DNA from: Catellicoccus marimammalium
GTDB taxonomy: Bacteria; Bacillota; Bacilli; Lactobacillales; Catellicoccaceae
Assembly: GCF_965139335.1 (NCBI RefSeq)
Contig: NZ_CBCSEL010000004.1
DNA: 64,000 nt
Reading direction: 5' to 3' (one strand)
Part shown: positions 42,451 to 51,864 of the stretch, one piece after another
Numbering within the stretch: the stretch's first letter is position 1
How the letters are laid out: each line of letters opens with the position of its first letter
The notes under the pieces: generated by a model
What the model was told of the DNA's origin: nothing
What the model saw: only the letters and a program-made list of their open reading frames with translations
Databases searched by the model: none
Translations under genes and position numbers: made by a program

Positions 42451-43190
42451 TATTCTTCCTCCTTCCCTTCACAATCTAATAATGCGACCGTAATATTATC
42501 ATAGCCTCCTGCTTCATTGGCTAATAAAAGTAAACGTTGTACTGCTGTGGATAAGTCTTTTTCTTCCATCACACATTGATAGATCTCTTCTGGGGTTAGC
42601 ATACTACTTAACCCATCTGAACATAATAAAAAGTACCCACTATTTTTCTTATGTACACAAGTTTCGATTTCCATAGGTCCTTCCATTCCAACCGTACTTG
42701 TTAACATATTTTTCTTTGGATGGTTCGCAGCCATTTCTTCATCAATTTCACCATTTTTTAGCAGGATATTAATCAAAGAGTGGTCTTCTGTAATTTGTTG
42801 AATTCCTTGCTCATTTAATAAATACACTCGGCTATCTCCGACATGGGCAATGACTACATGAGAGCGAATCACTGCCAAAGCAATAATCGTTGTACCCATG
42901 CCATATTTATTTTCGTCTTCATACCATTGGTCGACGATTTTTTTATTTTCTAACTGAATTTGTGCCCATAACCAATCACTAGCTTGAGTGACATTTAAGG
43001 CATCGGTTTGTTTCCATAAGGCTCCTAAATTTTCAACCACAGAACGACTCGCAATATCTCCTGCTTGGTGGCCACCCATACCGTCTGCTAATAAGACAAG
43101 TAGTTGTCCATCTTCATTATAAAAATAAGCAGCATAATCTTCATTATTTTTACGCCGCTGACCGACATCTGTTCCTAATTGAATTTCCAT
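42450..43190 (-). CDS. stp: PP2C-type protein phosphatase
   Basis: A 246-residue PPM phosphatase that reverses PrkC phosphorylation. Metal-binding motifs are LGTDVGQRRKNNEDYA, LLADGMGGHQAGDIAS, LLCSDGLSSML and GGYDNITVALL. The start is the ATG at 43190 behind AGAGGTG; the longer frame only extends into the end of rsmB. Its stop shares a base with the prkC start. Confidence 0.95.
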   Translation of the reverse strand: MEIQLGTDVGQRRKNNEDYAAYFYNEDGQLLVLLADGMGGHQAGDIASRSVVENLGALWKQTDALNVTQASDWLWAQIQLENKKIVDQWYEDENKYGMGTTIIALAVIRSHVVIAHVGDSRVYLLNEQGIQQITEDHSLINILLKNGEIDEEMAANHPKKNMLTSTVGMEGPMEIETCVHKKNSGYFLLCSDGLSSMLTPEEIYQCVMEEKDLSTAVQRLLLLANEAGGYDNITVALLDCEGKEEE

Positions 43191-43201
43191 TTTTTCACCT
43201 C

Positions 43202-44560
43202 TTATTTGGATTTTTGTAGGCAACTAATAAAGAAGCCATCCGTATGATATTGATGAGGCAATATCGTTACTCCTAATGGATGGACAGAAGCTGGAATCGA
43301 TTCTGCTCCTTGAACAGGAATTAGCGTAAACTCCGGATGTTCTTTTAAAAATTGAGTAACCACTGCTTCATTTTCTTCTTTATTAATTGTACATGTACTA
43401 TATACCATAATTCCACCTTGTTTTAAACAAGGAGCGCAGGCATTTAAAATTTGTAATTGAATCGTAGATAAACGTGATAAATCAGTAATAGATTTACTGT
43501 ATTTAATATCTGGCTTTCTTCGCATCAACCCAAGGCCAGAACAAGGTGCATCCACTAAAATACGATCAAAACTTTCTTTTGCAAAAGTATCTCCAACTTT
43601 TCGAGCATCTAACGTTTGTGCAGTCACACGATCTGTGACGTGAAGGCGTGCTGCAGTTTCTTCAATTAATTCACATTTATGTTGGTGAATATCTAACGCT
43701 GTTACTTTTCCTCCTTGAGTGGCATCTAAATAACTAGCAATATGCCCTGTCTTTCCTCCAGGAGCAGCACAAGCATCTAATACTTGATGTTGTGGCTCTA
43801 CTTGTAAGGCAGGAGCTACGAGCATTGAACTTTCGTCTTGAATCGTAATCCTTCCTTCTTTAAAAGCCTTACTTCCTGCTAAATGTCCAGTCGCAGCAAT
43901 AATGCCATCAGGAGAAACTGGACTTTCTTTAACTGAAAATCCTTCTTTTTTCAAAGTTTCTAAGCAATCTTCTCTATCATCTTCACGTTTTGTTAAACGA
44001 GCACTGGCATGACTTGGAGTAAGTAAGGAAGCCAATAAATCTTCTGCTTCTTTTTTCCCATATTGATCTACAATCAAAGAAACTAAATCTTTAGGTACAC
44101 TATACATAATGCTCAAACGTTCAATAGGATCTTGAATCGCTCTTGGATCTTTTAAATCACTACGTAAGAGATTACGTAACACACCATTTACAAATTTACC
44201 GATTCCTGGATTTCCTTTTTCTTTAGCAATTTTCACACTTTCATCCACTACCGCATGATTCGGTACTCGATCTAAAAATAGCAGTTGATACAGTGCTAAA
44301 AGTAAAAGTTCTTGCACCCAATCTTGTACCTTTTTTCCTTGAATGAAAGGAGAAAGAATATATTCTAAGGTATAACGACGACTAATCGTCCCATAAACCA
44401 ATTCTGCTAATAGTGCTCGATCTTTTTCTTCTACTTTAGCCTTTTTAATCATTAAATTGGAGTATGCTTGGTTTTTACGCACACGCAATAAAATTTCTAA
44501 CGCTTGATAACGTACTGTTTTTTCTAATTCTGGACTTACTTTTCGTTCTTTTTTAGACAT
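43202..44560 (-). CDS. rsmB: 16S rRNA (cytosine-967-C5)-methyltransferase
   Basis: A 452-residue RsmB. The N-terminal NusB-like RNA-binding domain (about 12-145) precedes the methyltransferase domain: DACAAPGGKTGHIA (SAM site), ILVDAPCSGLGLMRRKPD with the PC motif, and MVYSTCTINKEENE with the catalytic TC cysteine. The ATG at 44560 has AGGAGA nine bases upstream and overlaps the fmt stop region by eight bases. Confidence 0.95.
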   Translation of the reverse strand: MSKKERKVSPELEKTVRYQALEILLRVRKNQAYSNLMIKKAKVEEKDRALLAELVYGTISRRYTLEYILSPFIQGKKVQDWVQELLLLALYQLLFLDRVPNHAVVDESVKIAKEKGNPGIGKFVNGVLRNLLRSDLKDPRAIQDPIERLSIMYSVPKDLVSLIVDQYGKKEAEDLLASLLTPSHASARLTKREDDREDCLETLKKEGFSVKESPVSPDGIIAATGHLAGSKAFKEGRITIQDESSMLVAPALQVEPQHQVLDACAAPGGKTGHIASYLDATQGGKVTALDIHQHKCELIEETAARLHVTDRVTAQTLDARKVGDTFAKESFDRILVDAPCSGLGLMRRKPDIKYSKSITDLSRLSTIQLQILNACAPCLKQGGIMVYSTCTINKEENEAVVTQFLKEHPEFTLIPVQGAESIPASVHPLGVTILPHQYHTDGFFISCLQKSK

Positions 44561-45494
44561 CAAAAGTTTCTCCTACTTGCATATTGCGTCCCATTCCATT
44601 GACAAAAGATTGAATATCCATTTTGCTTTTTCCTGCCGGTTGTAATTCCGTAATCGCCAAAACGGTACCCTTCCCACAGGCCACTTCTAGCCCTTCTTTG
44701 GCAATCGCTAAAATAGTTCCAGGTGCTTTATCTGTTGTTTTGTCTTGTGCTTTTGCAGCCCAAATTTTCCAACGTTGACCCTCTTTTGTCGTATGAGCAA
44801 CAGGGAAAGGATTCATTCCTTGAACTTGATAAGCTAATTCTTTGGCTGGACGATGCCAATCCATTTTTTCTTGTTCTCTTGTAATATTTGGTGAATAGGT
44901 AGCTTCTTCTTCATTTTGTGGTTGAGGAGTAATTTTTCCTTCTAAGTAAAGAGGAAGTGTATCTAATAGTAAATCTCGACCTAAAAGACTTAAGCGTTCA
45001 AACATTTCTCCTACATTACTATCTCCAATAGTAATTTCAGCTTGTGATAAAATGTCTCCTGCATCCATTTTTTTCACCATTTGCATAATCGTAACGCCTG
45101 TTTTTTCTTCTCCTTCCATAATCGCATAATGGACTGGAGCGCCCCCACGATATTTTGGTAATAAAGAAGCATGGACATTAATCGCTCCATAAGTTGGTGC
45201 TTCTAATAAACGCTCTGGTAAAAATTGACCAAAAGCAGCAGTAATAATTAAATCTGGTTTTTGAGCAATGATTTCTTCCATCTCTTTCGAGCCAGAAATT
45301 TTTTCTGGTTGCCAAATAGGTAAATGATGTGCTAACGCAGCTTCTTTCACTGGAGAAGGAGTTAATACTTTTTTTCTACCTTTTGGACGATCCGGCTGTG
45401 TCACTACTCCAATGACGTCATACCCTTTTTCAATCAATCCTTCTAAAATAGGGACTGAGAATTGTGGTGTTCCCATAAAAATAATTTTTGTCAT
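44553..45494 (-). CDS. fmt: Methionyl-tRNA formyltransferase
   Basis: A 313-residue enzyme that formylates initiator Met-tRNA using 10-formyl-THF. The N-terminal domain has IIFMGTPQFSVPIL, the catalytic AINVHASLLPKYRGGAPVH and MDAGDIL; the C-terminal OB-like domain starts near residue 205. It lies between priA and rsmB. AGGAGGAC precedes the ATG. It shares folate supply with folT further along the window. Confidence 0.96.
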   Translation of the reverse strand: MTKIIFMGTPQFSVPILEGLIEKGYDVIGVVTQPDRPKGRKKVLTPSPVKEAALAHHLPIWQPEKISGSKEMEEIIAQKPDLIITAAFGQFLPERLLEAPTYGAINVHASLLPKYRGGAPVHYAIMEGEEKTGVTIMQMVKKMDAGDILSQAEITIGDSNVGEMFERLSLLGRDLLLDTLPLYLEGKITPQPQNEEEATYSPNITREQEKMDWHRPAKELAYQVQGMNPFPVAHTTKEGQRWKIWAAKAQDKTTDKAPGTILAIAKEGLEVACGKGTVLAITELQPAGKSKMDIQSFVNGMGRNMQVGETFDV

Positions 45495-45502
45495 AAGTCC
45501 TC

Positions 45503-47887
45503 CTATAATAAATGCAATGGCTCTTTATCAATCATAATATAAACTTTTTCTCGTTCCGCCATTTGCAGTGATTCTAATAATTCTTTCAAATACATTAGCA
45601 ATTGTGGTTCTTTTTTATATTTCACAATGATTTGATAATAATATTGCTTTTTCATTCGAATTAAAGGTTCCATTGTTGGACCAATAATAAAGGTTGTCGT
45701 TTCGACTTGTTGAACCAATTGCTCTTTTATTATTTTAGCATACTTATACGCAAGATGTGATTCCTCACTTTTAACTGTAATCGCTACGGTATAGTAGTAG
45801 GGAGAATAGTTTCCTAAGTGACGATAATACATTTCTTTTTTGAAAAAAGATTCATAATCTTGTTGAACAGCACATTGAATGGCATAATGCTCAGGATTAT
45901 ACGTTTGGATAATCACTTTTCCTTCTTTTTCTCCTCTTCCTGCTCGGCCACTGACTTGAGTTAATAATTGAAAACAACGTTCACTCGCTCGAAAATCAGG
46001 AAAATAAAGAGCGGTATCTGCATTTAATACTCCTACCAAGGTTACGTTAGGAAAGTCCAATCCTTTAGCAATCATTTGCGTACCAATTAAAATATCAGCT
46101 TTTTGTTCTGAAAATGCTTTTAATTTCTGTTGAATGCTTCCCTTTTGTCGTGTTGTATCCACATCCATTCGCAAAATACGAGCAGAAGGAAATAGCTGAT
46201 GTATTTGTTCTTCCACTTGTTGTGTTCCCATTCCATGGTGCATCATCGTTTTTTGGTGACAATGCGGACATTCTTGAGGAACAGGAGCTTCATGGCCACA
46301 GTAATGACATTTTAAAGCTTGATCATTAGCATGGTAGGTCAAAGAAATATCACAGTTTGGACATTGCATCACTTCCCCACAACTAGAACATTGTAAAAAA
46401 GAAGCATATCCGCGACGATTTAGCAATAAAATCACCTGTTCTTTTCGTTCTAGACAGTAATAAATTTGATTCAATAAATTCAAGCTAAAGTGAAAACAAG
46501 TGGGATGCTTTTCACAGGTTCTCATATCTAATAATTGAACGCTAGGTAAAGATTGTGTTTGCGGACGTGTCGTTAAACGCAATAGTTGATAACGTCCTTT
46601 TTCTGCTCTCGCTCGTGATTCCAAAGAAGGAGTCGCACTGCCTAAAACTACAGGACAGTGATGATATTTGGCACGGAACTTAGCCACTTCTATTGCATGA
46701 TAGCGTGGCATCTCTTCTTGTTTATAACTACTTTCATGCTCTTCATCAATGATGATGACCCCTATCTTTTCTAATGGAGCAAAAATCGCCGACCGAGTTC
46801 CAATTACAATAGAAACTTCTCCTTTTTGAATCGAGCGCCACTCATCATATTTTTCTCCAGCACTCAAACCACTATGCAATACGCCTACTTTTTTACCAAA
46901 ACGAGCATAAAAACGCTGCACAATTTGAGAAGTTAAGGCAATTTCTGGTACTAAAAGTAAGGCTGTTTGTCCTTGTTTCAACACCTCTTCAATCACTTGC
47001 ATATAAACTTCTGTTTTTCCGCTTCCGGTAACTCCTTCTAAAAGGAAGGTAGTATGTTCTTGTTTTTGATTGGAAACAAGAATTGCTTCTTTGGCTCTTT
47101 TTTGTTCTTCTGTTAAAGACAAAGGTTTACTTGTAGTACCTTCTTCTTTTTGTAACCGAGAGACTGCTTGTTGAGTTCGAACGATGAATCCTTTTTCTTC
47201 TGCCTTTTGCCACTGAGCTTGTGCAATTTTTGTAGAAAGAGGTTGCCAATCTTTGTTAGAAAGATGCTTTATCATTTCTAATACTTCTTGCCATCGAACT
47301 GCGTTTTTTCTTGTTTTTGCTTGTTCTTCTTCTAATCGTTCAAGGGAAGCTAATCGTTTTCCAAACCAAACGAGTTTTTCTTTGGCTCCTTTTTTTTGTT
47401 CTTCTTCAACGATCGTCACCCAACCTTTTTTCACCCAAGATTGGAGTTGTTTTTCTTCTGTTGGTTCATTTTTGCCTACCCACCATTCTTTTTTCTTAGC
47501 AAAAAAAGTACAAGTTTCTTCATTTTCCACTTGAATTTGGTAGCAACGCTTAAATCTTCGTTTCGCTAATGGAGGTAACATCACTTGTAGACAGCGAATA
47601 TAAAAAGCACAAGTCTCTTCCATCAAAAATTGAGCGATAGATAAAAGTTCTGGCGTTAACCAAATTTGATCATCATATTCAATGATGGTTTTCCATTTGG
47701 GATTTATTTCTGTGGCCTCTTTGATGCCAACAATAAACCCTTGTTTTTTTCGATTTTGTCGACCAAAAGGAACAACCACACTCATACCTGGATGTAATCG
47801 TTCTTCCCATGCTTGAGGAATCAAATAATCATAAGGAGTATTTGTTTGTTGTAAAGGCATATCTACGATGATTTGTGCTATCTTCAT
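45503..47887 (-). CDS. priA: Primosomal replication restart helicase PriA
   Basis: A 794-residue helicase that reloads the replisome at stalled forks. Motif I GVTGSGKTEVYM, motif II IIDEEHESSYKQ and motif GSATPSLES are present. Zinc-binding cysteines lie in CSSCGEVMQCPNCDISL and CHYCG ... CPHCHQK. C-terminal helicase motifs include GTQMIAKGLDFPNVTLVGV and QVSGRAGRGEKEG. AAAGGA precedes the ATG, but the rpoZ terminator ends only about ten bases upstream of that site. Confidence 0.95.
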   Translation of the reverse strand: MKIAQIIVDMPLQQTNTPYDYLIPQAWEERLHPGMSVVVPFGRQNRKKQGFIVGIKEATEINPKWKTIIEYDDQIWLTPELLSIAQFLMEETCAFYIRCLQVMLPPLAKRRFKRCYQIQVENEETCTFFAKKKEWWVGKNEPTEEKQLQSWVKKGWVTIVEEEQKKGAKEKLVWFGKRLASLERLEEEQAKTRKNAVRWQEVLEMIKHLSNKDWQPLSTKIAQAQWQKAEEKGFIVRTQQAVSRLQKEEGTTSKPLSLTEEQKRAKEAILVSNQKQEHTTFLLEGVTGSGKTEVYMQVIEEVLKQGQTALLLVPEIALTSQIVQRFYARFGKKVGVLHSGLSAGEKYDEWRSIQKGEVSIVIGTRSAIFAPLEKIGVIIIDEEHESSYKQEEMPRYHAIEVAKFRAKYHHCPVVLGSATPSLESRARAEKGRYQLLRLTTRPQTQSLPSVQLLDMRTCEKHPTCFHFSLNLLNQIYYCLERKEQVILLLNRRGYASFLQCSSCGEVMQCPNCDISLTYHANDQALKCHYCGHEAPVPQECPHCHQKTMMHHGMGTQQVEEQIHQLFPSARILRMDVDTTRQKGSIQQKLKAFSEQKADILIGTQMIAKGLDFPNVTLVGVLNADTALYFPDFRASERCFQLLTQVSGRAGRGEKEGKVIIQTYNPEHYAIQCAVQQDYESFFKKEMYYRHLGNYSPYYYTVAITVKSEESHLAYKYAKIIKEQLVQQVETTTFIIGPTMEPLIRMKKQYYYQIIVKYKKEPQLLMYLKELLESLQMAEREKVYIMIDKEPLHLL

Positions 47888-47901
47888 TTTTTATCCTTTC
47901 A

Positions 47902-47931
47902 TAAAAAGAGGAGGGAATCTTCTTCCCTCCT
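47902..47931 (-). terminator. Intrinsic terminator after rpoZ
   Basis: An 8-bp GC-rich stem (GGAGGGAA/TTCCCTCC, 47910-47930, loop of 5) is followed by TCTTTTT on the minus strand. It separates gmk-rpoZ from priA, although gmk-rpoZ-priA are commonly co-transcribed. Confidence 0.85.
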
Positions 47932-47938
47932 TTCTTTT

Positions 47939-48247
47939 CTATTTAAAAATGGAATCTAATTTTACACGTTCTTCTAACGCTTCTTCTTCATGTTGGCGCA
48001 TCATTTCTGCTTCTTGCTCTTGACGACGAACCATTTCTCTTTTCAATTCTGGGTTAGGATAAATCGTTACATCTCCTGCCGCAATTTCTTCTAAAGCTTT
48101 CCCAACACTCTTATAAGATTCATAATGTTGTAACATTTTACGAGCATGATTATCTAATTCATGCGCACGTTTTGCTGACAAAATTACTAAAGAATACTTT
48201 GAATCTACTCGATCTAATAATAAATCGATGGATGGTTTTAACATCAT
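47939..48247 (-). CDS. rpoZ: RNA polymerase omega subunit
   Basis: A 102-residue omega subunit that helps assemble RNA polymerase. The family pattern MLKPSIDLLLDRVDSKYSLVILSAKRAHEL is followed by KSVGKALEEIAAGDV; the C-terminus is a charged helix. Two adjacent ATG codons (48247, 48244) follow GGAGA. It lies four bases after the gmk stop, the usual pair. Confidence 0.95.
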   Translation of the reverse strand: MMLKPSIDLLLDRVDSKYSLVILSAKRAHELDNHARKMLQHYESYKSVGKALEEIAAGDVTIYPNPELKREMVRRQEQEAEMMRQHEEEALEERVKLDSIFK

Positions 48248-48251
48248 AGTC

Positions 48252-48866
48252 TTACATCTCCTCTATCATCTTTTCATAGCGTTTCATCACTCGTTCTACT
48301 CGGTAATGTTCACTAGAAATAATATCTTTAATTCGTTTTACCGCTAGAGGAACTTCATCATTAATGACCGCATAATCATAATTTTTCATCATTTGAATTT
48401 CTTCTACCGCTACTTTCATTCGTTCGTCAATAATTTTTGGTTCATCTGTACCGCGACCTTCAATGCGTTGACGTAACTCTTCTAAACTAGGAGGAGTTAA
48501 GAAAATAAATACCGCATCTGGGCATTTTTCCTTAATATGCATCGCTCCTTGAACTTCGATCTCTAAAAAGACATCTTTTCCGCTATTTAATGTATCTTCG
48601 ACATAACGTAAAGGGGTACCATAGTAGTTTCCTACATATTCAGCATATTCTAGCATTTCCCCTTTTTTGATTAACTCTTCAAATTCTTCTCTTGTGCGGA
48701 AGAAATAATCTACGCCCTCTACTTCTCCTTCACGTTTTTTACGTGTAGTCATAGAAACAGAGTACTCAAATTGATGATCATCACCTTCAAAAATTGCCTT
48801 TCTTACCGTTCCTTTACCAACACCAGACGGTCCAGACAAAACAATCAATAATCCTCGTTCGGTCAT
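48252..48866 (-). CDS. gmk: Guanylate kinase
   Basis: A 204-residue enzyme converting GMP to GDP, and a known target of (p)ppGpp inhibition in Firmicutes. The P loop is LSGPSGVGKGTVRK; SVSMTTRKKREGEVEGVDYFF and LEIEVQGAMHIKEKCPDAVFIFL follow. I place the start at the ATG at 48866 behind AGGAGG; the longer frame runs back into acpS. Confidence 0.96.
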   Translation of the reverse strand: MTERGLLIVLSGPSGVGKGTVRKAIFEGDDHQFEYSVSMTTRKKREGEVEGVDYFFRTREEFEELIKKGEMLEYAEYVGNYYGTPLRYVEDTLNSGKDVFLEIEVQGAMHIKEKCPDAVFIFLTPPSLEELRQRIEGRGTDEPKIIDERMKVAVEEIQMMKNYDYAVINDEVPLAVKRIKDIISSEHYRVERVMKRYEKMIEEM

Positions 48867-48931
48867 AATGTCCTCCTTTACTTTCTTATTTTTTATTCTA
48901 TGAAAAATCAACTCTTTTTTCAAGAGAGGAA

Positions 48932-49282
48932 TCATTTCTCTAAAATAACTTGAGCTACTGCCCATTGATCAGAATGAGATAAAGAAACCCAAGCATGACC
49001 TGAAAATGGATGCTTGGTAAACTGTGGCGCTCCTTTTTCATCATTGAGAATTTCTAATTCTTGAAAAGAAACTCCTGTAAATCCTGTTCCTAAGGCTTTA
49101 GCATAAGCTTCTTTACAAGCAAAGCGTCCTGCTAAATATTCTAGTTTTCTTTTTTCACTAGGAAAATTTTCTAATTGTGCTTGCTCGTTTGGTGTTAAAA
49201 CTCGAGCAATAAAACGAGGTTGCGTTATATTTCGTTCCATTCGTTTTAATTCTACAATATCAATTCCTATTCCTTGTATCAT
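48932..49282 (-). CDS. acpS: Holo-acyl carrier protein synthase
   Basis: A 116-residue phosphopantetheinyl transferase that activates AcpP (encoded at 32987-33223). The motifs are GIGIDIVELKRMERN (metal-binding Asp) and GRFACKEAYAKALGTG. The ATG at 49282 follows GGAGAAGAG and overlaps the stop of the upstream unknown gene as ATGA. In many relatives alr follows; here gmk does. Confidence 0.95.
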   Translation of the reverse strand: MIQGIGIDIVELKRMERNITQPRFIARVLTPNEQAQLENFPSEKRKLEYLAGRFACKEAYAKALGTGFTGVSFQELEILNDEKGAPQFTKHPFSGHAWVSLSHSDQWAVAQVILEK

Positions 49283-50034
49283 AACTCTTCTCCTAAAATG
49301 AGTTGGGTTGTCCATTCCTCTTCTTTGCGATGATAAATCAATTCTGCTACTTGCATTTCTTTTGTATATTCAATTTCATCGACATTTTTTAAACGATCTT
49401 CTACGCGGTAAATCGGTAAGTGCACTTGTTCTTCATCCCAAGTCACTCCCCCAAAATATAAGACCACTCCTTCTTGCCACACTTCTTTTAATTCTTTTAA
49501 GACATAAAGAGGTGGTGGAGTAATAGAAATCGGTTTTTTAATCCAACCTTTTCTTTCCTTACAACGTTCCAACAATTGTTCATGAATTTTTTGACTTAAT
49601 AAGCGATAAAAATCTTCTAATTGTCGGCAATACAATTTATTTACTTCTTCTCCTAAAGTCAAAAAGACATAATCATTTTGCAACTTATAAAAAAATGGCG
49701 AATGCAAATGATATTTCATATGACCAAAGTAAAGCAATTCAGAAATTTCGATAGGAGTCAATTGTTTAATCAAATGTAAATCAGAAAAATCAATCCAACA
49801 TGTATTCTCTTCATTTCGTTGAGCAGAAGATAAATACTGTTCTACTTGTTCTCTTCCTTTAATGATTCGCATTGCTGTATGATTTTCAAATTCTCCCCAA
49901 TCATGTTCTTGATTTAACAACATAATATTGTCTGGGATATGGGATAAAGATTGATAAAAATCATGAGCTGAAATGCCTTTAGTTAATATCGAATTACTAA
50001 TTGTGTCTAAATGCACATATACTGTTTCTCTCAC
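49279..50034 (-). CDS. Hypothetical protein, translationally coupled to acpS
   Basis: I do not recognise this 251-residue protein. It is soluble, with no signal peptide or membrane span, and rich in Glu, Leu and Tyr. Noticeable segments are WIDFSDLHLIKQLTPIEISELL and LYFGHMKYHLHSPFFYKLQND in the middle, and a final region with WDEEQVHLPIYRVEDRL. It overlaps acpS by four bases, so expression is coupled. A GGAGGGA site precedes the ATG. The gene diverges from srtA across a 127-base gap. No function is assigned. Confidence 0.7.
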   Translation of the reverse strand: MRETVYVHLDTISNSILTKGISAHDFYQSLSHIPDNIMLLNQEHDWGEFENHTAMRIIKGREQVEQYLSSAQRNEENTCWIDFSDLHLIKQLTPIEISELLYFGHMKYHLHSPFFYKLQNDYVFLTLGEEVNKLYCRQLEDFYRLLSQKIHEQLLERCKERKGWIKKPISITPPPLYVLKELKEVWQEGVVLYFGGVTWDEEQVHLPIYRVEDRLKNVDEIEYTKEMQVAELIYHRKEEEWTTQLILGEEL

Positions 50035-50161
50035 TCAATCCCTCCCTTTGCAATCTACTTTTCATTTTACACAATTTTTTCTTCTTTTTCGATACAGTTT
50101 ATCAATAATTCTGTTTCATTTTTGTAACAAAAAAGTTAGTATAAAGAAAAGGGGGAATCAT

Positions 50162-50836
50162 ATGACAAATCAGGGTAAGAAAAAAATAGGGTATTATGTG
50201 AAACGTTTCTGTTTCATTCTCATCTTACTTCTATTATTTGCAATTGGTTTAATTTTTATTTTTAATGAACCAATCAAACAATATCTTGTGCGTTCCATGA
50301 CTCAAGAAGTGATTCAACAAGCACCTAAAGATAAAGACAACAAAAAGAAAAAGAACAAACCAAGTTTTGATTTTTCAGATGTGAAAGAAGTAACTTTACA
50401 AGATGTAGCAAAGGAACGAGCACACTTAAAGAAAAATATTTCATCGATGAACTATCTAGGTATTATTGATATTCCAAGTGTACATATCAATTTACCAATC
50501 TTAGAAGGAGTAAGTAACAGTGTTTTAAGTAGTGGTGCAGGAACGATGAAGCCCAATCAAAAAATGGGGACTGGAAACTACGCTCTTGCTTCCCACAATA
50601 TGAATGACCAGACTACACTTTTTTCTCCGTTGGTGAACTTGCAAAAAGGAGCTAAAATTTATTTAAAAAATTCAAAACATACCTATGTTTATAAAGCAGA
50701 ATCGATTCGTTATATCTCACCAAAAGATACGCAAGTAATTGCTAATCATGGAGAAAAAGAAATTACATTAATTACTTGTAATACTTCAGGTGACCAACGC
50801 TTATGCATTCAAGGACCACTAATTGCGACAGAATAA
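50162..50836 (+). CDS. srtA: Class A sortase
   Basis: A 224-residue transpeptidase that links LPXTG proteins to the wall. An N-terminal anchor (about 15-34) precedes a Lys-rich linker and the sortase barrel, with catalytic His145 (ALASHNMN), Cys206 (TLITCNTSG) and Arg213 (DQRLCIQG). The start at 50162 follows AAGGGGGA; the longer frame has no Shine-Dalgarno and crosses the divergent promoter region. One substrate, with LPQTG, is encoded at 16903-18897. It is monocistronic. Confidence 0.95.
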   Translation: MTNQGKKKIGYYVKRFCFILILLLLFAIGLIFIFNEPIKQYLVRSMTQEVIQQAPKDKDNKKKKNKPSFDFSDVKEVTLQDVAKERAHLKKNISSMNYLGIIDIPSVHINLPILEGVSNSVLSSGAGTMKPNQKMGTGNYALASHNMNDQTTLFSPLVNLQKGAKIYLKNSKHTYVYKAESIRYISPKDTQVIANHGEKEITLITCNTSGDQRLCIQGPLIATE

Positions 50837-50866
50837 AAAAGGCCTCCAATTTTGGAGGTCTTTTAT
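50834..50866. terminator. Bidirectional terminator between srtA and murB
   Basis: AGGCCTCCAA and TTGGAGGTCT (50840-50861, one G-T pair) are flanked by an A run on the left and a T run on the right, serving both convergent genes. Confidence 0.85.
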
Positions 50867-50869
50867 TCT

Positions 50870-51769
50870 TTATTCTTCACCAATGATGCGAACTTCTGTT
50901 TCTAATTCCACATCAAATTTTTCTTTCACTACTTCTTGGATATGATGAATTAATTGAATGTAATCTGTCGCTGTTGCATGATCGATATTAACAATAAATC
51001 CTGCATGCTTAGTAGATACTTGCGCTCCACCAATTTGATATCCTTGTAATCCAGCTTCGATAATTAAAGGACCTGTATAATGCCCTTTTGGACGTTTAAA
51101 TACACTACCACAAGATGGATATTCTAATGGTTGTTTACTTTCACGTAAATCTGTTAATTCTGCCATTTTTTCAGCAATTACTGGATAAGATCCAGCTTCT
51201 AAATCAAAACTAGCAGATAAAACAATGGCTTTTTGCTGTTGTAATGCACTATGACGATAAGAGAAAGATAAGTCTTCTTTCGTCCAAGTAGTAATCGTTC
51301 CATCTTCTAACATCACATCAATGGCAGATAAGACATCTTTGATTTCTCCGCCATAAGCTCCAGCGTTCATATACACCGCACCACCGATGCTTCCTGGAAT
51401 ACCGCAAGCAAATTCTAATCCAGATAATGATGCATCTAAGGCTTTTTTCGTTACATCAATCAATTTTGCTCCTGATTCTGCAACGATACGTTGGTTTTCT
51501 ACAACTACCTCGGCCATCTCTGATAATAAAATAACAATTCCTCGAATACCACTATCACGAACAATTAAATTACTCGCATTTCCTAAGACTTGCCAAGAAA
51601 TCCCTTCCATATTGGCATAATGAACGACTTCTTTTAATTCTTGGCGATTTTTAGGAAAAACAAGTGCATCCGCAGGCCCGCCTGTTTTGGTATACGTATA
51701 ATTTGCTAAAGGTTCATCTACGAGAATTTTTAATTCTGGTAGTGTATTTTGCATTTTTTTTGTATCCAT
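50870..51769 (-). CDS. murB: UDP-N-acetylenolpyruvoylglucosamine reductase
   Basis: A 299-residue flavoenzyme for UDP-MurNAc synthesis. FAD-binding segments are YTKTGGPADALVFPKN and VLGNASNLIVRDSGIRGIVI; GSIGGAVYMNAGAYGGEI and the catalytic region YPSCGSVFKRPKG (Ser general acid) follow. The final QEVVKEKFDVELETEVRIIG is typical. In many Lactobacillales murB precedes potABCD; here they are separated by about 19 kb. It diverges from exoA. Confidence 0.96.
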   Translation of the reverse strand: MDTKKMQNTLPELKILVDEPLANYTYTKTGGPADALVFPKNRQELKEVVHYANMEGISWQVLGNASNLIVRDSGIRGIVILLSEMAEVVVENQRIVAESGAKLIDVTKKALDASLSGLEFACGIPGSIGGAVYMNAGAYGGEIKDVLSAIDVMLEDGTITTWTKEDLSFSYRHSALQQQKAIVLSASFDLEAGSYPVIAEKMAELTDLRESKQPLEYPSCGSVFKRPKGHYTGPLIIEAGLQGYQIGGAQVSTKHAGFIVNIDHATATDYIQLIHHIQEVVKEKFDVELETEVRIIGEE

Positions 51770-51864
51770 AGATGTTCCTCCTGTATGATAAAGTCATAAT
51801 CATTATAGCATCTTTTTACGAAAGAAATAGAACATTATTAAGAAAAAAGAAAGGAGTTTTTGGG

